Assembly: GCF_000247815.1 (NCBI RefSeq)
Contig: NC_021676.1
Coordinates: 3,935,544 to 3,999,543 of the forward strand
Reading direction: 5' to 3'
Source of the DNA: Ficedula albicollis
Lineage: Eukaryota; Chordata; Aves; Passeriformes; Muscicapidae
DNA: 64,000 nt
The translations under genes and the position numbers were made by a program. Below the pieces are notes generated by a model. That model was not told the DNA's origin and made no database searches. It saw only the letters and a list, made by a program, of their open reading frames with translations. Numbering within the stretch: position 1 is the first letter of the stretch; each line of letters begins with the position of its first letter. Shown one piece after another: positions 28,802-42,467 of this stretch.

Positions 28802-29204
28802 ATAAACCATGAAAATTTGACACTGGCATGAACAGGACAAAAAGGTGACAATAAAACATTCTGTTTCCCATGTTAATTTTGCCTTGTTTTCCCATTTCCA
28901 CATTAAGACAATGCTCTGACTCCCTCTTCCCCTGTTCCACACAGCCCTTCCTCACAGGTGGGTGCTCATTCCATCCAAATGCTGTCCTCAAATCATAGAA
29001 CTGACAGACTCATGATGACTGGAAGGGATTAGGGGATCCCTAAGCTGTTCCTAAGAAAATATCCTTTATTTTTTACAGAATCCTTTCTCTCTGCTGCTCA
29101 AATGCCTCTGTGATTAACAATGGAGCTAAATACAAGTTCTGCTCTGCCTCTTCTCAATTCTGAAAATCAGAATGACCCAATCTGAGGCATCAAATCAGAC
29201 AACA

Positions 29205-29262
29205 CCAATTTGGACTCGATGATCTTGAAGGTCTTTTTCAACACTGATGGTTTTTTATTCTA
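29205..29262 (+). mobile_element. Short CR1-type 3' tail
   Basis: TTGGACTCGATGATCTTGAA is followed by GGTCTTTTTCAAC and TGATGGTTTTTTATTCTA. This matches the order of the CR1 3' end (TTGGACTAGATGATCT, then GGTCCCTTCCAACCC, then a TTCTA tail) in plus orientation. It is short and diverged. Confidence 0.65.
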
Positions 29263-29507
29263 CAAGTGTAAGAGAAATTATACAATACACCACAGCCTTC
29301 TGACTGCTGGAGTTTCTTCTTGATTTCTCTGTCCCCTGCTTTTAAGTGATTGCTCATTTCCCCATTTTGTAATGGTACCTGCACCAATATTAAATAGTAT
29401 TTATAAGCTAAACCAAGAACTTTATTACAAAGGTAACTGTAATTTCTCAAACACACAGCCAGAACAGAAAAAGAACTAACTGAAGAAGCATTTCTGCAAT
29501 TTGCAGA

Positions 29508-30358
29508 TGATTAAATTTTGAAGGTGAGATGCTGTATAACTGCACCAACCATTTATTAAGTTGACTTGAAGAGCTGTAATTTGTGGTGTTTGCCCAGAAG
29601 AGCCAGCACACAGCTGTAACTGATGATCAGGGACAACAGGCACAGATTTCAGCACATTTCCAGAGCTCTCTGCTATATGCTGAGAACAACAATATCAAAA
29701 GGTTCCTCTCTCCAGCACTGCTGGTGTCAAGGTTAATGAGCTAAAACTTGTTAAATTGCTATTACCAAACTAATGACTTTTTTATAGGATACTGCATGGA
29801 TTTTGACACACAGGCTAATGTGGAATATTGCTGGTCTTAATTGAATTAGAAGTTATTGCATGTATACAATCAAGAGAACTAAAAATGGGGAAGCTGTGAC
29901 CACACTACTGTCACTATTTGTGCTTCCAATAATATAGAAATACAGAATCCCAGAGTGGTTTGGTTGGAAGGGACCATAAAGCCCATCCAGTGCCACCCCT
30001 GCCATGGCAGGGACATCTTCCACTATCCCAGGGTATTCCCAGCTGTGTCCACCCTGGCCTTGGACACTTCCAGGCATGGAGAATTCACAACTTCTCTGGG
30101 CAACTTCAAACTTTTAAATATGAAATTATTTAAATAATACAAACATTATTTTAAAAAAAATTTACATGAACCACACCAAGCGTTAAGGAACAGGAAAAAT
30201 AAATGCCTGGAGTCTCCATTCAAAATAGATGAACAAACAACAGGAAAAAAAATTAATGAATCATATTAAAAAGCAAGGAGCTTATGAAAAATAAATTATA
30301 TTTGTAGGTGATTAAATTTTGAAGGTGAGATGTTGCATAACTGCACCAACCATTTATT
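29508..30358. repeat. Dispersed pair of 50-bp repeats
   Basis: The segments 29508-29557 and 30309-30358 share 48 of 50 bases. Both start TGATTAAATTTTGAAGG and end CTGCACCAACCATTTATT. The sequence flanking them differs, so this is not a simple tandem array. A CR1 fragment lies between them. Confidence 0.9.
29940..30107 (-). mobile_element. CR1-type LINE 3'-end fragment
   Basis: The plus strand starts CAGAATCCCAGAGTGGTTTG, then TTGGAAGGGACCATAAAG, then CCATGGCAGGGACATCTTCC. It continues ACCCTGGCCTTGGACACTTC and AACTTCTCTGGGCAACTTC. This is the reverse complement of a CR1 3' end about 165 bp long, truncated at 5'. Confidence 0.88.
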
Positions 30359-33236
30359 TCAGTGCCGTAACAGCATCTAATAAATAAAATACTTCTTTTA
30401 AATCCAAACTGATGATACACTGCTACCCTGATGACTTGGATTTTCCATTTGCACAGCACAGGAACAAGGTTTGGGCTGTAATCATTCGAGGCAGAAAGAA
30501 GAGCTGTTAGTTAGGTGGAGAGAAAATCAGTATCAGCTGTGAGCAATAGGACAATGCAAATATTTCTTCCACAGAGAATCACTGAGTTTAAATTCACTGA
30601 GTTTAAATTCAGAGAGGCTCATTAGAGATTACACTCCCAAATAGAAGATACCACCAGGTTTCATGCAAATTCCCTTTCATTTCAGTAGTATTTTTGTATT
30701 AAAGTTCAATCTCTCACTTTCAGAAATGCCATTTAACATACAGGATATACCCAGATATGCCTGGTGTTTAAAAAGTAAAATTGAACAACTCACTTGTGCT
30801 ACTTTAGTTTTTTCTAAATGACTTTTCTTCCTGGATCTAAGAGTTTGCAGAGAAAGGGAATAAAGTTTGACTCAGCTTCCAGAAAATACCTACTTTGTCA
30901 AAATCCAGAAAAATAGAAGAGGTGCTGCAAATGAGGGGGAATATTTCTCAAGGATGAAATGCCAAAATCCCCCTCACATCAAATTCTCAGAGACAGTCAA
31001 TCAACAAACAGAACTTGCAAGACATTTCTTCCTACTGCCTTTCCAACTTCCATCTGAAATCTGAGAAAATTAATCACAATTTAATTGATATTATAAGCTT
31101 TATAGGAAAAAGGAAAAAAGCAGCCTCTGATAACCCATGGCATCAGTGATTGAATATACAGCTCTTATAGAGTTTCATTGTCCCAAAGTTCCATTGTCTC
31201 CATCCTTAAAACTGAGCATCCCCTTAAAAAGAATCTATTCTAATTTTTACATTGTACAAATGTAGAAGAGTCACACACAACCCCCTCCCAATTTTCAATG
31301 TTTTAAATATCAATGCCTGTCTGATCTTAAAGGGAAGCTCAACATTTATGTCTTGTCTTGGTGATAAAGTTCATGAATATATAATGAGAGTGGAACAACT
31401 CTGCTACTGATTAAATGTCAAAAAAGGTTTTATTGTCAAATATATTGTAAATACAGAAGATATACAACAAAGAGCATTAATTGCAGATGGCTGTGTACAG
31501 CTTAAAAAATGCACAGCATCGAGACAGGAAATGCTGATTTTCAGTTTCAACTATCAATTTTAATTTACCTTCAGAATGTACCTTCAGCCAACGAGTACAG
31601 AAAGAACAAACTATAAAATAGCCAAACTCAACTGAACTAAATGCTCCCCATTCAAGGGCAGATGTTAGTCTATATCCTAGGCACACACAGCAGAATTACC
31701 CAAAATTCTGGATCTTTATTAGAATTTGTCTAAATTTTTGTGAAGATTTAAGAGAGATACAAAGTGAAAATCTGGTGAGGACAGAGGACAGGCTGCAATA
31801 GCCATCCCCAACTCAGAATGGGGTATGACTGCCTGTGTAAATTTAAAAAATAAAATATCTGGAGTCTGTGGTAGGCTGAGCACAGGTCAGCAGAGTCCTG
31901 GGCCAGCACATGCCAGGAGAATGAGCTGCACACATTTATAGGAGATCAGCGTCTGTTCACTGGAGGGAAGGGACAACAGGCAGGAGCTCACATGTTCAGT
32001 CATAAAGAGGAATAAATTGTTCTCTGTACACACAGTGTGCAGGACTAGATGCAGCAAGGAAAGATTTTCAACAAACTTAAGAAAAATGGCCATGATCAGA
32101 AAGCCTATGACATTTCTAAAACTAAGCTGGGAAACTGTCAGTCAGACATGAGGCTGGCAGAGCTGGAGCATGGTGCAGACACAAGTCTGAAAGTGCTGGT
32201 TTTGATGATCCTGAACAGCACAAAGTGCAGCAGAGAGCCCAGAGGCAGAGGCAGAGCCCTCCTGAGCTCACCCCTCCACCTGAGCCAGGTGTGACAGCGT
32301 GACCCAGCAGCCTGCAGGTACAGCCTGCAGCCACAACTGGCCACTAAATACACTCCAGGCAGCATAATATTGGATTTCCAAAATAATAAAGCACTTGAAA
32401 CTTGTATTAAAAATCCACACGTTTTTCCTTTAGATTATGGACAAATTAGTAGCTTCAATTATACGGTGCCAACAGCATTTTCTTCTCCATGACTAAATGG
32501 ACCAGGTTTTAATATTCTTCAGTGATCTTATTAATTCAAATTAACCTTCTAACAAATTAAGAATAAGAATTTCATTTAAGGAAAAGATGTCGCAGCCATG
32601 GAAATTAAAGCCTCTGGTGGATAAAGGTAAATTTACTCTTGGTCTGAGACAACACTGCTGGTCTTTCCTAATTGTAACTATAATGATCTGATAAACTGCT
32701 GCTCTTGTATACAGCCAAGGGTTGGGTTTTTTTAAAAGGAGCTAAAACCATAGACTACCCACCTGTATCTATTTTTAATTTGGTAATGACTGTACTTGCT
32801 AAAATTCTACCAAAATGTCACTCACAGCTTTGGATTCCAGCTTTTTTTAAACAGAATATGGAGCAGAAAGCATAACCTATTATGCAAAACTGTCAGATGC
32901 TTACTTTAAAATCACAGAAATAAATGCATAATCCTGATTTTCTCATGGATCAAAATTTCATTAAAGGAAAATAAAACTTGATTCCAAGTGCTCAGGAGAG
33001 CCAAGGTGTTCTATAAAAAGTCGCAGGGTTCTGATCTGTGTGTGTCCCCTGCCCCACAGCTAAGGGATGCCTGTACTCTGTGGGTGCAAGGAGAGGCAGA
33101 ATTACTGGAGACCACAGTGACTTCTGTCTCATCAAATTCACAGATCAGCCAGACATTTCAACAGCACCAACTGTTGCAAGGAAAACTGCTATGGAATCTC
33201 AGCTGCAGAAATGTCAGCTCAGGGCACGCCGCACAA

Positions 33237-33250
33237 ATTCGGCGCCGAAT
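33237..33250. other. 14-bp CpG-containing palindrome
   Basis: ATTCGGCGCCGAAT is a perfect palindrome within a short CpG-rich island (ACGCCGCAC before it, AACGAC and CACGG after it) in otherwise CpG-poor intron. No function is assigned. Confidence 0.6.
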
Positions 33251-33792
33251 CCTTAACGACAAACCCACGGCACTACAGTTTTGGGGGGAATTAATGCTAC
33301 TCCTTTAAGGGAGTAAATATTCCAAATAATCACAACCACAAACATTTCTTGCCTCAAACATAAATTAACTGTATGTTAGGGGACTTTTTTTTTTTTAAAT
33401 CTGATTAAAATTGTAATTCATGAGACTCCTGCTGTTGGCAGCTGTATCACTATCAATGACATCCTTTGGGGGACTCTCAGCATGTGGCCCACATCAAAGG
33501 TAATATGCCAGTTTTCATCCTAACTTATATGTGCCTTAACAAGAAGGTTCCAGACTTTACAATGTCATTAAAATACTGAAGTACCTTCTTTTGTCAAAAT
33601 ATCATTAATGTGAGGCTGAAGTGGACTTACTACTGTTAAAAAAGTCAGCTATCACTAATACTTGCTTTTACTGGAATTCTTGACAGGATTCCTCAAATCC
33701 TTACACCCTGCAATGGGAAATTAAACCAGCAGAGTTTGAATGTGCTACTTTGTGCAAAACTGATCAGCAGATGAGATTTTGTGGAAACAAGA

Positions 33793-33874
33793 TGTGGTGG
33801 GTTTAGTGCTGGCCAAATCGCCAGTGCACCCACTAGAATTATTTATTTACTCCTTTCCTGCTGGGAGATAGGGT
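33793..33874 (+). mobile_element. Edge of an ERVL-type LTR (possible)
   Basis: The segment starts TGTGGTGGGTTTAGTGCTGG and runs through GCCAGTGCACCCAC and CTCCTTTCCTGCTGGGAGA. The order resembles the 5' edge of songbird ERVL-type LTRs as I remember them (TGTGGTGGGTT, CTGGC, GCCAGGTGCCCAC, CTCCTC, GGGAGA). No internal retroviral coding sequence is seen. The rest of the LTR is either lost or too diverged to see in 34250-34860. Confidence 0.5.
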
Positions 33875-33880
33875 TAGGAT

Positions 33881-34250
33881 AGAATAGAATAGAATAGAAT
33901 AGAATAGAATAGAATAGAATAGAATAGAATAGAATAGAATAGAATAGAATAGAATAGAATAGAATAGAATAGAATAGAATAGAATAGAATAGAATAGAAT
34001 AGAATAGAATAGAATAGAATAGAATAGAATAGAATAGAATAGAATAGAATAGAATAGAATAGAATAGAATAGAATAGAATAGAATAGAATAGAATAGAAT
34101 AGAATAGAATAGAATAGAATAGAATAGAATAGAATAGAATAGAATAGAATAGAATAGAATAGAATAGAATAGAATAGAATAGAATAGAATAGAATAGAAT
34201 AGAATAGAATAGAATAGAATAGAATAGAATAGAATAGAATAGAATAGAAT
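33881..34250. repeat. AGAAT pentanucleotide array, 74 perfect units
   Basis: There are 370 bp of uninterrupted AGAAT (ATTCT on the minus strand), preceded by GGGTTAGGAT and followed by CCCACACACAAG. All frames are open on the minus strand and give an ILFYS pentapeptide repeat; these are not genes. The array directly follows the LTR-like edge. Confidence 0.97.
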
Positions 34251-37200
34251 CCCACACACAAGAGTACATATAAGGACTGGGAGAAAAAATAAGTAACATG
34301 TATCTGACACATGGTATTTCCCTATCCTTGCACTGTGGAAAGCCTAAAAATCCCTGAGCACTCCTGGCACCCCACACTGCCAGAGCTCTGCTGGTCACCA
34401 GTGGATGCTGCCTGCTCCTGGGTCTGCTTTTGCCTTTTCCAAGGATGTTTTACCATAACATTCAAGCTGCACTGCACAGGGCTAGACCTGGACCATGCTG
34501 CTCCCCCTCCTTGCCTGTCTGAGCCCAGGCAGGCAGGAAGGCAGAGGTGCAGGGGCAGGGACAATCCTCTCCACACCATGTCCTTCAGCAGCCACAGGAC
34601 CCTCCTAAACACCTGAACTGCAATGGCTTTCCTTCTGAAGTGTGGGGCACCCAATCTGCCTTGGTCTTCACACAGTTTTCTACAGCAAGTCCTGAATCTG
34701 CTGTGGAGATGTGCCCTGCAGATGAACACGAGACCTTGTATTGATGGGGACACTTCAGAGCCACCTGCCTTCCTTCAGCACACTGGCAGGGGACACAGAT
34801 TTCAGCCACTACCCACAAAAGTGAGGACTGCAACCAAGGAAAAATTGTAGCCTTGGCTCTAGAGAGGCCAAAATGATTTATGACATCAAGACCCAGTAAA
34901 AAGAGTAATACCCTGAAGGGACTGTGTGAGCTCAGCCCTCACTCCCATCTTCTGTGCCCACTCCTAATTACTTCATTTACGACTGGAAAAGTGTTTTAAC
35001 AGACAAAATTAATTATTTTGAATAATCCTTCTGAAATATGATATGCATTTTAATTGTATGCACCCCGTCATTAATTAAAGCTCTCTACTTTTTGGTGCAT
35101 TCATTCAAAGATTGTATCAGTGACAAAGCAACAACTGTAAGAAGATTGTTTACTAAAATTAAAAATACACCTGAAGGGTTAATATACTCTTGTGATACAC
35201 TTGAAGTAATGCTAAAATGTTTTCATTCGAGTTTTTACTAGACATTATTTTTCCACTCTTTAAAATCAATCTCTTTGTTCCAGGAACACATTTCCTGTCA
35301 ATAAAATGAAAAATGATATAGATTTAGGAGGATAGTGGTCTCAGCGTAGCATCTCTCATATTATTATTCCAGTATCATCTGTTACAAAGTAAGACCAATT
35401 CCCACATCTAATTACAAACAGGATTTCAGAGTCATTAAACAAAATACATTTCCATTAGTGCTGCTGTAAGAAGATAGGGGAAAAAATGAAGATTAGTTCA
35501 TGCTGCACCTCTGTTTTTCAAGCTTTGAAGATTTAGACCTCTGCACTCTGAGACTATAAATTTGTAAAGGATCTGAAAGGTGACAGACATGTGAAAGCTC
35601 TCAATTCTCCTCCGTTTAGCCATACCATTTGCATGTTGTCATTAGTTTATCTTTTGCTGCTCTTAGTTCTGAGCAGAGATACGGCAAGAATCTGGAGAGG
35701 TTGTTTATGATCGTGCCATGAGCACTCAGGGGTATCTGATCTGGCGTTAGGCAGGGCTTTTGAACAGATATGAATCTTGATTTTCTGTATCAAATTTGTT
35801 CCAGCAAAAGTTTGAAATCATTGTAAGGAATTCTGTATTTAAAAAAAAAAAAAAGTACTTTATTCTGAGGAAAAAAAGGAACAATTCTTTGATTTCAAAT
35901 AAATTAACAAGCAAAATATACCAAGAAAACAGATTGTGTGAGGTGTTTAACTGCTGAAATATAAACTTACAAGTATATATATATCTTCTCCATTTGTAAA
36001 CACTTAGCAGTATCTAATATCTAATTGTCATAAGCCCATTTAAAATATACCCTTGGGAATTACCCACTCAAAAAGCATTCAAACAACCCTTCAAGCTTCA
36101 AGAGTTAATAACAACTTCTCTAAAAAGAAGCCAATATAAGATAAGACCTAAATTTGCTTGATCTTTAAATCAGTTTACATTAGCTCAGGATGTTATATAA
36201 ACACAGTTAATTTCATCGTGTGCAAGATAAGCATCAAAAACCTGAAAGAGAATTCCTCTCACAGAAGATGCCTCAGTTACAGAGAAGAGGACTGAGAATT
36301 TAATTTTCAAAACTCTTCTGGAGTTGTATTTCCTTTACTAGTTTTAAAACTAAAGCCAGAGTTACTTCATATTTCTCAGAGTTGGGTCAATCCAAATATG
36401 TAAATATGAGCTGAATATGTCAATTTCTACAATTATATGTGAATATCTACATTTACCATAAAGTATTTATGTTCAAATTTAAATGAACACCTTTAAAAAT
36501 ACAGTTAAATTATTCAGTAGGTAACTGGTTAAGAATGATCTAAAATGGGACCTTAAAGTAAGTTTGCAGATAAAAAAATTACTGAAGCAGAGGTTCACTA
36601 CAGCCTCCTAAAATTCCTGGTACTAAACCCTGCCCAGTGCTGGGGTAACACAGCACAAAATATCCACTCTCCAAAAAACCACAATTTGCTAAAGAAATTG
36701 ATATCTGCATCTTATTTCCAAGCTTCCCACATGAAGACTGGGTTATTGGGATAACTGGGAGGGCCCTTGGAAAAATCCCTTTAGGAAGGAACAGGAGAGA
36801 AAACAGCACAGGGCAAACAAGGTAGAACTGACCCAAACAAACAGCATTTCACTTCCAGGTTAATTCTTGAGATGTATCTTAAATAAACCAGGACACCCAG
36901 GATTACCAGTGCCTGGCCCCAGAGAGGCATCGCTGCCACATCCTGGGAATTCTCTCCTCATCCCCAGGCATGGGTGTTTCCTGACAAGCAGCAGTGGGGA
37001 AGAGCTTAAAGCCCCCATGTAAGGAGAATGTTTGAGTTCCTTCACTCCACTTTCACTGAAAAAAGCTTAAATAAAACTTCACTGTCACTTCCACGTGGGT
37101 TCAACAAAGTTCCACGAAACCACAACTCCAAGGCCAAGTATGGAAGCACATGCTGAATTCCAGCAAGTGCCACCACTCCTGAATCTCCTTTGGGTGTGAT

Positions 37201-40200
37201 GGTGAAACCCCCTGTGCAGACCCTGACCCCCCCAACAGGGGTCAAACATCCCCTCTGTGCCTCCTCACCCTCCCACCTGCATCCTCACCACCAGCAGCAC
37301 AGGCACTGCCTACAAAAACAGCACAGAGTTCCCCATTTTTAGGATAAAATGTTTTAATGTGTCTGCTCGGGCTGGAGTCAAGTCTAGTTTTTGGATGAGA
37401 CAGCACAAAACCCAAAACATGTTAAATTCTCTCTTACTTCAAGACTGAATGTTATCCCTCCTGGCCAAAGGATAATTTAAGAAAATTCATAACTATTTCA
37501 GAAAATTCGTAACTCTCTGCTCAAGTAACACAAAAATACTTGCCTTAACAACAGGAAAAATGACTTCATGAAATCTACATGGTACTCAAGGATTAAAAAA
37601 TCCTGTTCTCTGGTCCTGTCATTTTTACATTCTTACAATAAAATAACAGCCTTGCCATCCTGCTTTTTAGAAGAAAAGACCTACCTCTTTTGACTTTTCA
37701 AGCACTTGAGAATTTTAAAAGAGAAAAACTAAAAAATGCTGACCGTGTAATAGCTGGGTATTCATGGTGGGTGGAGAACATGAAAGGTTACAATATGGAT
37801 CTGTGCCTACGCGTTTCTTTTCAACTTGAGCAGCATCCTCCTGCTTCTGCTAACTCGGCAATCATACAGCTGACAGATTTCTGGGTTTTCTAAATAATGC
37901 ATGGGATTTTCTTTTAACATGTCAGTGCAAAAGTATCAATTCTGCCCCTGTGTCGTTTGTGATGCTGATTTTCCTTGACAGCATTCCATTAAACCAATGA
38001 GTTTTTTCCCTCCTGATGGTTCCTTAAATATTCCTCCGAGTGATGTATTTGTGGTTTTTTAAACAGATTGTGAAGGATGTTTGCATTTGTGAGAAAACTG
38101 CATGGCAGGTATTGAAGGGAAAGAAGGATAAAAAGATAGCACTTTTTTTTTCTCTATAAGAGCTTTTTCTCTGATCTTCATACGCCAAAAGCCTGGGTGT
38201 TTTTCCTTTCTTTTCTGCCTAACTTAGCTCCTTGTCTGGAAATTAAGCAACAAGACTCTACATACAGAATAACATTTTGACTTCCTAAGGAAATACCACC
38301 GAAACACTTAGTACTGTTTGATATCTCTCCTGGGAAAGCAAAACACATTTCTTAAATCATGCATGCTAACTCCAAAAGCCACCAGAAGGAAATACCTGCT
38401 TTATTCTTTGCTCTGAGGCTCTGCACACACAGCTCCTGTCACGACTGCCATTGCTGATCCCTCCCTGCCCAGGCAACATCAGCCAGTCTCTATTGCACAA
38501 AATATCCTACCTCACACTCGTACAATTACCTGCTGCCATGCCATTAAAAAGGAAAGCTCAGGTTTCACCTAAGTTCCAAATCCCCCTAAGCAATGACATG
38601 CTGATTTCCAGAGCACACTTCACCTGATTTTGGCGCTGCACGATGAAGGAGCTCATCTTTCGTTCTATTTATTCCTACAGAACAACAAATAGGTTTGTTC
38701 CGTAGCTGTGTGGCTCCAGCTGCTCACTCCAGCCCTTCCTCACTCCCCAAGAGGAGCAGGAATCCTGGCAATCACTCCTGGCACCCCTCAGGTGCCACCA
38801 GCACCAAGTGCGCTCTGCAAGGATCCACCTGGAGCAGCCAGGCCAGGAGGAACAGATCCCAAAAGACTTCTGGCCACTGGGAATCTGAGATGCCAAAGGG
38901 ATGGGTCCCTCCCACATCTAGACACTTCTGTCCCCAACTCCCTGGTTCTCCAAATTCCAGATTCAACCTTCCTGCTCCAATCCTAGCAGATGGAGGGGAC
39001 ACTGAGCCCCAAGGAACAGCCAGCCCAGGTTGGCTGGACTGTGGGGCCAGAGAGCCTCCCATGCAGATTAAAGAGGAGATTTTCAACTGCCAGAGAAGTT
39101 TTGCTTCAACACTTCATATGATGAGTAGGAAGGTGCAAAAAAAATCTCTTTCTCTTCTGCAGAGAGAGTGGAAGGAGGACATCAATGTTCAAATGTGTAA
39201 CAGCATTCTTCACAGCACTGTGAACTAAAGCATTGCTTCAAATTAAAAAATATCTGCAAATTGAACTTATTGGGGCATTTTCCCCCTATATTTTCAGTAT
39301 TAACTCTTGTAGCATTTGTTTTTAGTACGTTATTTGGAATATTCCAGTACCAAACTCCACCACTACTGAGATTATTGTAACACCATGAAAAGGAGGTAGG
39401 AAGGACCTGATAGCAAAAGCACACCAGCTGGATTAGAAGAGGAAAAGAAGTGTCACATTTACCTCCCACTTCCTTAGACACACTTGTAAGGTTCAATTCC
39501 ACACCTGCAATTTGCCAGAGAACAATGTAATACCTGAGGAATTAGTCACCATTGTGTTAAATTGACTTAAGAGTTCAGATTTTAAACTGACAGGACAAAT
39601 TCTGCCTTCAGACAGAGCATTCCTAAAAGTTTCCATCATCATAATGATGCACAGAGGAAGAAACTGCAGAAGTGACAGGCCAGTCATCAGTAAGAAGCAA
39701 ACCCAAAATTATTTCATACTTCACCAGATACAGATGGGGATTGAGATGAATATGCCAAGACATCCTCAACACTTTTTTTTATTATACTAATGGCCTGTAT
39801 ATAATGACACACTTGCAAAGAAATCTGGCAGTAAAGCTTCAGGACTTAATACTGCTCAATTACGTTTTTAATTTGAAATAAACAACAGCAAAAAGAGAGT
39901 ATTCCACTCATCTATCAGACTGTGGGATGAGCAGGAAGGCACAAATCCAGAACTGAAATATTCAGTGGCATTGTAGGAAGTCAATGGTGTAGCACTGAGG
40001 TAAAAACCCAACTTAATTGTTTTAAGTAAAACTGCAACCCTGTGAGTCTTTGTTACAGTAAAAAGAAAAAAAAATCAAAGGAAGCAAAAGGTCCTCAGCT
40101 CTGTACAACCATATTTCTGATTTGACAGCTACAATTATAATCATTCAGACATCTATTTCCCACAAACTCTCCACAGCCATAACCTTTAGTGATTAATTAT

Positions 40201-42467
40201 AAAGTTCCAGGAGCAATAGTACACAGACTAATTTCCTAAAACAATAAAACACAGAATTTCTCATTTGGAGCTAAATGAAACACGAACAGGTTGTTATTCA
40301 TGCTGAAATCTAGATGCAGAGTCATGTTGCAGCCGTTACAGAAGCTATTAAACACAACCTCAAATCAAAGAAACTGTAGGTCTCTCTCCTAAAATAAAAT
40401 GTTTTTCTCACTTATGAGGCTTCTGACTCCTTTGCTCTGTTCCTTTCCACCTCTTCTTGGTAAAAAAAAAAAAAAATTAAAAATTCAATTTTCTTCCTCA
40501 TTTCACATCCCCATTTTGTTTTTAATAGTTGTGTAAACTGTAAGTCTAGAGCAAAGCAAACAGTTGGTGAAGGTTTCATGCACACAGAATTATCCTGGTG
40601 TTCCCTTCACAGCAGATCCAAGTTACAACCTGTGTACTACCTTCTGAACAAAATCCCCACTCTCTTCATGCCACACCACGGAGTTTTCTGCAGTGAGTGT
40701 TTGATAATTCTTCAGTCATTTATTTGGTGAAATGCGCAGCCACCTTTAAACTCCTTTCATGGAGGTTTTCCACTTTCTATCCTGCTCAACGTGAATCTTT
40801 GTAATGTGACCCAGCAATAAAGGAGGAATCCACATGTTACAAAAATTATCCCAATGCTCACGTTGCACATACTGGAAAGAGGGGAAATTGTGATTTTTAA
40901 TAGGATTACTATTAGTTCTTTCTGGTAAGGACTTACTGCTCTGTCTGCAAGCAACACTGGCACTGGAGCCAGAAAATTTGCTCTTGGCAACTTTATTGCT
41001 CCAGGCAATGAAAAGGGGAAAGAACTGAGAAAAGATCTGTATGGAACTGCCACCATACTCTTATTCCTGGGCCCCACTGTAACTTCAGCTAGTCAGTGGG
41101 AATTTTTCCAAAGATTTAAATTGCTACTGAGTTGGTTGTAGAACTCACTGAATTGCTAAACCTTGGAGAACTCCCCAGTAAGATGCACACTCTTGATGCA
41201 CTGTCCAAAAGTGTGACAGACCTCAAAAAACTTCTTGAGCTTCCATGAGGTACCTAAAATAATCACATTAATGTAGATTCTCCCCACATGAGGTACATGA
41301 ATTTTGCCCTACCAGGTAACACACAAAACCATGAGCATTAAAATTAAACTTTTGTACAGCAGCTTTTAAAACCCCCATACCAGCCCTACATCTTTTCTGT
41401 ATGAAGCTTCCTTACTCTTCTGGAGTAATTCTATCTTCAATCCTTCTTCTTAGCATTCACTGAACTTTCAGAATTCATTCTGAACTATATACAAACTATT
41501 TTAGTTACAACCACTAAGTAGGTTTTTTCAGTGCCTTTTTTTTAATTCAATGTGCACTAATTGATTAGGGTCTGAGAGGTAAATAAGAAATACACGTCCT
41601 ACAGAACAGGAAGCTGGGGAAAGGTTTAATGCATGAGTTAGAAGCCAGATTTCTTCAAATACAGATGAGTACACAAAATTAGCAAAAGGCAATACCACTT
41701 TTGGAAAGACTGCTTTGTGCATAATTTGCCATGAATTCAAAGTTATTCCTTTAGAAAATGAATCTAAGACCTCCCAGCTGCTGCTTTATTGGTCTAATAA
41801 ATTACCATTTTGATGGTAGGATGCATGTGCAGCTCACAGCAGCCAGGCTTTGCCTTTGGAGCTGCAGAAATGCCAAAGGGAGAGAGGGAAGCCACGGGGA
41901 TCACACTGTGCCCCTCCTCTTGAACTGGCAATGGAAACAAACTAAATATGTTCCCCAAGTGGCAAAGTGTAGGATGCAGTATAAAAAGTGAGGCCAAGGG
42001 AAAACTGCTCTTATTGTAACAGGTATCAGACAAAATGCTTCTGTGGTGTTCCAGGTTCTCTACACTGTCCAAGTAAAAATCTCACCTGGAAGGACATCAG
42101 AATAAACAAAGGATCCATTTTGACTCCACCTGTGAACCCTGTTCCTGGGGAGCCGGGACTCGGGGAGCTTAGCTCAAATTTGTTTTAATGTTTATACAGA
42201 CAAGAACGTGTTCTGTGCCACGACTCCAGGCACAGCCAGGGATCATCACAGCCCCCCTTCACAGCTGTGCCTTGCAAATACACATCCAGGGAAAGAACAG
42301 AATGCAGCAAAGCCATAAACTTGGTGATGGAGCATTCCCTGCCTTACCTTTCTCCAGAAAAAGCTTCTCTGGAGCTCAGGAGTTCCAACAACCTGACCTT
42401 TTGGAAACTTTCCATCATTGACAGGGAAACTCTATTGCCAATGGAAAAATCTTTTGTTATTCCAGAT

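Noticed and set aside
28985..29040. CR1 start near AATCATAGAACTGACAG
   Set aside because: Only the first few bases resemble a CR1 edge and the rest does not follow, so it was not called.
33839..34398. 157-174-codon frames with ILFYS repeats
   Set aside because: Any pentamer array without a stop is open in all frames; this one is the AGAAT microsatellite.
38695..39228. 177-codon plus-strand frame in a GC-richer patch
   Set aside because: No recognisable domain, overlapping frames are open on both strands, and higher GC alone explains the lack of stops.
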